A stretch of 64,000 bases of DNA from Balamuthia mandrillaris (Eukaryota; Discosea; Longamoebia; Balamuthiidae). The notes beneath the pieces are model-generated. The model was not told where the DNA came from. It did not search any database and worked only from the letters and a program-made list of their open reading frames with translations. The stretch spans positions 1 through 64,000 of the forward strand of contig JAVKOQ010000162.1 in assembly GCA_031835245.1 (NCBI GenBank), given 5' to 3'. This document shows, in pieces, positions 59,064 through 64,000 of the stretch. The translations under genes were made by a program, and so were the position numbers. Positions within the stretch are counted from its first letter, which is position 1. The number at the start of each line of letters is the position of its first letter.

Positions 59064-60684
59064 AACCTGATAACACATGGTCGGAGGAATCCAAAACTGG
59101 ACCCAACGAACATCGCTTGAGTCAGATGGTTTATAGGGTAATAACTTTCCAACAAGACTGTAAGAAAGGCCGGCAGACTGCGCGAAAACAAACAGATTGT
59201 TTGTAGAATGTTGTAGATGAGGAACAGATTTCAAAAAAACATTTGCTTCGAAGAGAGAGAAGCTTACGTACCACTGGAGTGGGCGCTCCTCTTGCATCGG
59301 ATATGTTGATGTAGATAGTGGCTTGCTTGGAGGCAAGTTCCAACAATTGTTCTTTGGTTAACGGAGCTGCGAACTCGGAAACGTTTCTCTGCCGTATAAC
59401 AGGTGCGTTGGTGGTGGGAGAAGGGACGTTTCCTGAAGACGAAGAACCTCCGATTGAAAGCAATGCTGACGGCAGATGTAGCTTCAGCTTGTCTTTTGCT
59501 TTGTCCGATCTTCGGCTCTCTGGATGCGCATTTTTTTGACTTCGTGTTTCTTCCCTTTGCTGTTGGCTTTTTCTCCAAAAGTTGAAGGTTCGTGTTGATT
59601 CCGAAACCTTTTTCTCTCCCTCCTTCTCCTTTTCTTCGTCGTCATGCTGGGCACTCCACGCCGTGGACAAAGTCAGCTCTCGCTTTCTTCTTTCTGTCTT
59701 TTGTTGCAGCTTCTGCAACTTTCGCTCGTGCTTCTCTTGCAAGCGCGCCATCTCCAATTCCTCGTATTCTTTGGCCATCATTTTCTCCTGTCGCTTCATC
59801 TTTTTCTTCATGGATTTGATCTTCTTGGAGTCGCCACTGGCAGATGAAGAAGAGGAGCAGCAAAGCGAACATACCAAACCGACAGGTCCACCGAGTCCTC
59901 CTTTCATCATGGAGGAAATGGAACCTCTGCATTTCTTGGAACTAGCACACTTGCAGCAGCAACAACAACAGCATATCAACACCAATATGATTACTACTCG
60001 CCACAACAGCTCGCCCCAGCAAGACTCCATAATGAAGCATACCAGGTTAATACTATGGAAGAATAAACAAGTAGGTTAATACCATCGAAGAAAAAAAAGA
60101 AAGAGAAATGATGTTCGTACAAGTTTGGACACTTCTGGGAGCAGGATCGAGGCCAATAGTTAGTTGGGTCGTAACGCCCACCGTCGTCATTATCAGGAGA
60201 GGCTCCACCTTGAGTTCCATTGGTGTGCTTTGTTGCAAATGTGGTAAAATTAACCCACACAAAGTCTTGAAGCTGGCCCACAGCATCCAGTAGAGTTACT
60301 GAAGGGATTCTTCAGAAAAAAAAAAAAGGAACAGAATTCACAGGTGAAAAAGTAATTGGTTACCTTTACACTTGTTCTCTGCAAGAAGTTCATGCTCGCT
60401 ATAAACGTTGAAGGTTGAATTCATGGATTGCTTGGCGGAGACACTGAGAATGCGGGCTTGAATAGGCTTAATTCCCACTGTGCAATTGGTGACCGTAAGT
60501 TGAAAGTCAGCATTGATGAAGCCAGTGTTCTGCATCATCACCTCGATCTTGCCTTCCTTTGATAGAGCCTCAAAATCCTTAGCAACTGCTATGACAATCC
60601 TTCCAGGACTTCTGCACTCAGAAATAGAACGGAAACAGACAAAAGAATACAGAAAAAATCGGTTAGTGTAACTCTCTACAACCA

Positions 60685-60715
<31 letters not shown>

Positions 60716-62431
60716 AAGAAGAAGAACAAGAATGAGCAAAAGGAAGCAGGATCTAGGGGAGGGAGTTTGCTAACAGGTTCATAATAAAGCGGATATCGTC
60801 TGCAGAAAATGTTAAAGTAACCAAACTTGCTTGTAACTGCTCCAGTTCAAAAGAGAGATAACGTTGACTGTCCTTCTGGAGGATGCCATTTTGTTCCACG
60901 AACTTGCCCCAATACTTCACAAAGTAAGAGCCCGACAAGCCTTTACTCTCCTTATCTAAATCTTCAATGTGATAGTCCTCCAATTGATACCGCAAGCAAG
61001 ATGATGGCAACTGGCTGCAAGCATCTGTTGTCCATATTTCAGGCTTTTGTGAACATACGAACAAACGGAAAGGAACAATGAGGTAGACACAAACCCGCTT
61101 GGTAGCGAAAGGCCTCGAAACTGACGCCTATCTTGTTGCAAACTGTCCCCGAGAAGTCCACACGGGACTTGTCTACTAGCATCCAGTACGCGCTTCCTGC
61201 CAGCACGCGAGGATGGTCTCTAGGCACAGAGGGCACAAAGAAAATCTTTTCGCTCAACACCGGAACCGCTTTCCATGGCGCAAAGTCTCCTATGAGCTTT
61301 GCAAAGATAGATTTGTCAGCTGACTGAGCAATGGTGTTCTCTGGAGACAGGACGATCTTATCGGTAACATAGCCATCGTTGGATGAATCGCGTTTAATGA
61401 GGTTGAGGGTCACATCGAAGAAGGTCTCCGCTGCTCCTATCTCAAATGCATCGTACCAAAGCGTATCGAAACGCAGACAATGAGCAGAACTCGAATCCGT
61501 TCCCCACAGCTTGCAATCCAGGCCCGCTCTTGTGTCCTCATTCGATATCTGTAATACTTGACCAAAGTCGCATTCGCAACAGAAACCCTTTTTTTTTTTT
61601 TGAAGTTCTCAGGCGGTTAGGAAGGAGAAGTACAAGAAAATGCGGATGACAATAAAGAAGGCCAAGCAATGCACGAGCAAAAACGACGAGGCAGTGAAAA
61701 GAGAAACGACACTAGCAACTAAATAAAGAAGATAATATCTTCTCAATAATAACCTGGCTGTGAAGCACAGCTTTGCCATTAGAATCATGATACCAGCCAC
61801 AGGTGGGGCTGTCTGCAGTAGCGCTAGCGTCACATCGATCAAACAGCCAAAAGAAGTTATCTGGGTACTCTATCTTCTCTTTCGGTGCATTATTCACCCT
61901 CTATTTTTTGGTTCACATGTTTTCATAGTTAGTTGAATGAACCCCTTCTTTCTTCTCCTTTCTTCCCTCTTCCAAAGAGGTCTTTACTTACTTGAATATA
62001 AACAATAGGATAGAGCACCCGCGGTTGGGACTTGGAGAGACGAATTCGCCAGGGATGTTCCAGTCGCTTGGTCTTGCCATCTTCTTCTACTGTTTCGATG
62101 ATGGCCTCCACCGCTTCTGTGGCGTTCTTGAAGAAGGTAGAAGAGACGACAAATGTAGAAAAAGGAACGGGAGTGAGAGAGAGAGAGAGAAGCGTTTGAA
62201 CTAAAATTTTTTTCACACCTGTCCTCCCTCTAGTGTCAACGAAACGACCATCTTCTTCTTGCAATTCAGCAGGGCCTCCTCCGTGGAGCCATCCGCGATG
62301 CACGACTCCAGCTTGCTAGAGGCTATGACGGCGCCTCGAGCACTCTGCGGGAGGTTTACGAGGAATGAAAGCACAACCAGCGCCGCCGCCAACGCAGAGA
62401 AACGAAGCAAAGGTGCTCCTGGGGCGGTCAT
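58773..62431 (-). CDS. HAP2: HAP2/GCS1 gamete fusion protein with extended cytoplasmic tail
   Basis: Single-pass membrane fusogen that merges gamete membranes. Starts MTAPGAPLLRFSALAAALVV, a signal peptide. The ectodomain reads SSKLESC...CKKKMVVSLTLEGGQ, LEHPWRIRLSKSQPRVLYPI, FCCECDFGQVLQ (Cys cluster of the family), LVDKSRVDFSGTVCNKIGVS with FEAFRYQ, SSCLRYQLEDYHIEDL, VMMQNTGFINADFQLTVTNC and LLDAVGQLQDFVWVNFTTFA. The membrane helix LLWRVVIILVLI with seven Cys lies near 59990. About 320 cytoplasmic residues follow: basic coiled coil, then a terminal segment KEQLLELASKQATIYINISD ... VRWVQFWIPPTMCYQ ending CINRS at 58773. More than ten exons; 59027-59060 and 60687-60727 are intronic microsatellites. 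An ordinary host gene, though its fold is shared with class II viral fusogens. Confidence 0.93.
59025..59060 (-). repeat. CT (sense) microsatellite in a HAP2 intron
   Basis: GA run on the + strand directly upstream of the MCYQ exon end. An AAG tract at 60687-60727 lies in another intron of the gene; both are pyrimidine in the sense strand. Confidence 0.9.
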
Positions 62432-62713
62432 TTCCCATCGTTTCTTTGTGCTGGAGCTTTGCGGGAAAAAAGGCAGAAGGAAGAGCCCCCCATGATGACG
62501 ATGATGGCTCGCGTGCGAGCATGCCTGCTGCTGGGCGGTCTGCTTTTGGGCATTCCTTTCAATGGCTGTTGTTTGATTTTCTGGTGGTCCATCTCCGATA
62601 GATCATCACGAAATTAACCAAATTAAGATAGTCGACGAAAAGATTCCACAACAATAAGGAAAAAACCGGATACGCCATTGAAAAACGTGGTCGCTCTGCG
62701 TGGGGTGGGCCTC
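62432..62713. promoter_or_regulatory. divergent intergenic region HAP2 / sulfotransferase
   Basis: 282 bp between two divergent start codons; presumed promoters of both. No motif named. Confidence 0.35.
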
Positions 62714-63727
62714 ATGAGGGCCATCCATTTCCTGATCCCCTTTTGTCTCGGGTTTGCAGTTTGTTGGATAGTTTCCTCGCTTCAGGGCCAAAGAGCATCC
62801 ACTGCTCACCACGAATACAATTTTTGCCGGGTTGTGCTTTGGAATCCCGTGGGCGTTGACACTGCAAACAAAGTTCAATGTCCGACAACAACTGACGAAA
62901 ACTCAGACCACGGCACTGACAACAACCGCGAGAACGATCAACCCCGTATAGAGGTCTTGGCCTGCGACCATTGCTCTGACCGGTTGTCCGTTGGCAAAGA
63001 TCTAGCCAACTATTTTGACCGCCTCAGGGGATACCCCTCCAAACCTGATGTCTTGCGTTCCCTCAGGGTCTTTGGATTGGGTCTAGCCAAGACTGGAACC
63101 ACCTCCTTGAACGCAGCCCTCAACCAGTTAGGCATACGATCGAAGCATACACCCATCAGTGTAACAAAGGACCTTCTGTTGAGTACCACTGAGGATAGGA
63201 TTTCTCCGCTCAGCGTGGATATAGTGCGACGGTGGGACGACTCTCCGGCAGCCACTGACACCCCCATCCCCTTCTACTTCGAGGAGCTCCTTCTCATGTA
63301 CCCCTATGCCAAGTTTGTTTTGACTGTGCGCAACGCCACAGAGTGGTGGCGATCCTGGAAGGCTCACATGGAGAGACACGAGGTGCCTCAGCCGGTGGCC
63401 AGGGTCACAAGAATGCTCCACTATGGAGCACAGTGGCCCAACGAGTACTTTGCCGTCAAGGCATTTCTGCGGCATAACAGTTTGGTGCAAGCCATCGTTC
63501 CTTCAGAGCAGCTGTTGGTGATGGATGTGGCACGAGGGGACAAGTACGGCAAACTGTGCGCGTTCTTAAATATAGCAGATAAAGAGTGTCCTCCGGACAG
63601 CCAGTACCCAGTTGCCAACACGAAAGCGAATCCCATCGGGAAAACACGGTCTCGTGGGGAGCAAGCCGACGGGAGCAAAACCAGCAGGAAGGATGAGATG
63701 AAACGGGGGGAAGTAGCAGCGCAATAA
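62714..63727 (+). CDS. membrane-anchored sulfotransferase-family protein
   Basis: Intronless, 337 codons from the ATG at 62714 (MRAIHFLIPFCLGFAVCWIV). That start gives an N-terminal signal anchor, so a type II Golgi protein is expected. The PAPS-binding 5' loop is FGLGLAKTGTTSLNAALNQL (about residues 120-140) and the 3'-phosphate region is KFVLTVRNATEWWRSWKAHM (about residues 200-220). This GLxKTGTTSL ... VLTVR pattern is that of the Sulfotransfer_4 group, widespread in protists and algae. A Lys/Arg-rich C-tail ends at 63727. The acceptor is unknown. An upstream in-frame extension from 62678 lacks an ATG and was not used. Confidence 0.88.
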   Translation: MRAIHFLIPFCLGFAVCWIVSSLQGQRASTAHHEYNFCRVVLWNPVGVDTANKVQCPTTTDENSDHGTDNNRENDQPRIEVLACDHCSDRLSVGKDLANYFDRLRGYPSKPDVLRSLRVFGLGLAKTGTTSLNAALNQLGIRSKHTPISVTKDLLLSTTEDRISPLSVDIVRRWDDSPAATDTPIPFYFEELLLMYPYAKFVLTVRNATEWWRSWKAHMERHEVPQPVARVTRMLHYGAQWPNEYFAVKAFLRHNSLVQAIVPSEQLLVMDVARGDKYGKLCAFLNIADKECPPDSQYPVANTKANPIGKTRSRGEQADGSKTSRKDEMKRGEVAAQ

Positions 63728-63952
63728 AGACTGATGTCCACAGAGATAGTGGCCCAGGGTGTCTCGGCTTGACCAAGGCAAGCAAAGGGTCAGCAGGTTT
63801 CCTGCATGGTTTTGAAAAAGAAAGGCCGTGCTTCTTTCTGGCCGACGTCGCAGCCACACAAGCTAATAGGGGGCTTATAAATTAAAAAAAAAAAAGAGAC
63901 TCAGAAGAAAGGGAAACTCCCCCTTTCTTTGTCTATCTTTGCAGCGCTTCGA
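63728..63952. other. intergenic region downstream of the sulfotransferase
   Basis: 225 bp with a poly-A run at about 63883-63894. A CCCTTTCTTTG...TTTGCAG stretch ends just before the next ATG and could be an intron end. Confidence 0.35.
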
Positions 63953-64000
63953 ATGGCCAATGGTTTTTTTTGCTTGCTGCTCTTCTTCTTGTTTTGCTTC
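63953..64000 (+). CDS. start of a further ORF, signal-peptide-like, cut by the window end
   Basis: ATG at 63953 opens MANGFFCLLLFFLFCF, still open at the window edge. The hydrophobic run looks like a signal peptide. Too short to identify; it may be chance in pyrimidine-rich DNA. Confidence 0.3.
   Translation, partial: MANGFFCLLLFFLFCF

Overview
This is a 64 kb piece of a eukaryotic nuclear genome, probably from an amoebozoan protist; a myxogastrid slime mould such as Physarum is one plausible source, but this is inference. The grounds are: spliced genes with GT-AG introns of mostly 50-150 bp; introns crowded with sense-strand pyrimidine microsatellites; a Frizzled/Smoothened-like receptor of the kind known in amoebozoans; and conserved eukaryotic genes (RPS3A, RPL28, RER1, NDUFA6, FIS1, YOS1, HAP2). 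No rRNA, tRNA, CRISPR or bacterial-type operon was recognised.

The left 17 kb is repeat territory. It opens with the interrupted 3' part of a P-loop ATPase-like gene (1-3024). A Tc1/mariner-type DNA transposon with ~106 bp terminal inverted repeats and TA flanks follows (3230-5796); it carries a DDE transposase and a divergent second gene. Next is AT-rich DNA without genes, then an old broken Ty3/gypsy chromovirus with both LTRs and a 4-bp target duplication (7751-11852). From about 12.3 to 17.2 kb there is a jumble of chromovirus scraps, two opposite-strand LINE fragments, two solo LTR-like pieces and a transposase relic.

From 17.5 kb to the right end the DNA is compact and gene-rich, with genes on both strands and gaps mostly of 200-500 bp. 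In order: RPS3A (-), an AP-ear-binding adaptor-like protein with a perfect Ala-Glu hexamer array (+), RER1 (-), NDUFA6 (+), RPL28 (+), a small basic ORF (-), a long coiled-coil protein (-), a secreted GH3 beta-xylosidase (+), an ATP-grasp/SET fusion protein (-), METTL1-type tRNA m7G methyltransferase (+), beta-ureidopropionase (-), TMEM39 (-), AMPK/SNF1 alpha kinase (-), RTRAF (+), FIS1 (+), a Ras-family GTPase (-), MRD1/RBM19 (-), a frame-disrupted GT8 glycosyltransferase (-), a Frizzled-like receptor (+), YOS1/IER3IP1 (+), PUS1 (-), the gamete fusogen HAP2/GCS1 with an unusually long cytoplasmic tail (-), a membrane sulfotransferase (+), and the start of a further secreted-protein ORF at the right edge.

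The genes do not form one pathway. Themes that recur are ribosome production (RPS3A, RPL28, MRD1), RNA modification (METTL1, PUS1), ER-Golgi traffic (RER1, YOS1, adaptor protein, TMEM39), organelles (NDUFA6, FIS1), and signalling or cell fusion (AMPK, Ras, Frizzled-like, HAP2). The most unusual items are the ATP-grasp/SET fusion, the HAP2 tail, the GAGGCA array, the start codon of MRD1 split by an intron, and a local preference for GTACGT 5' splice sites.
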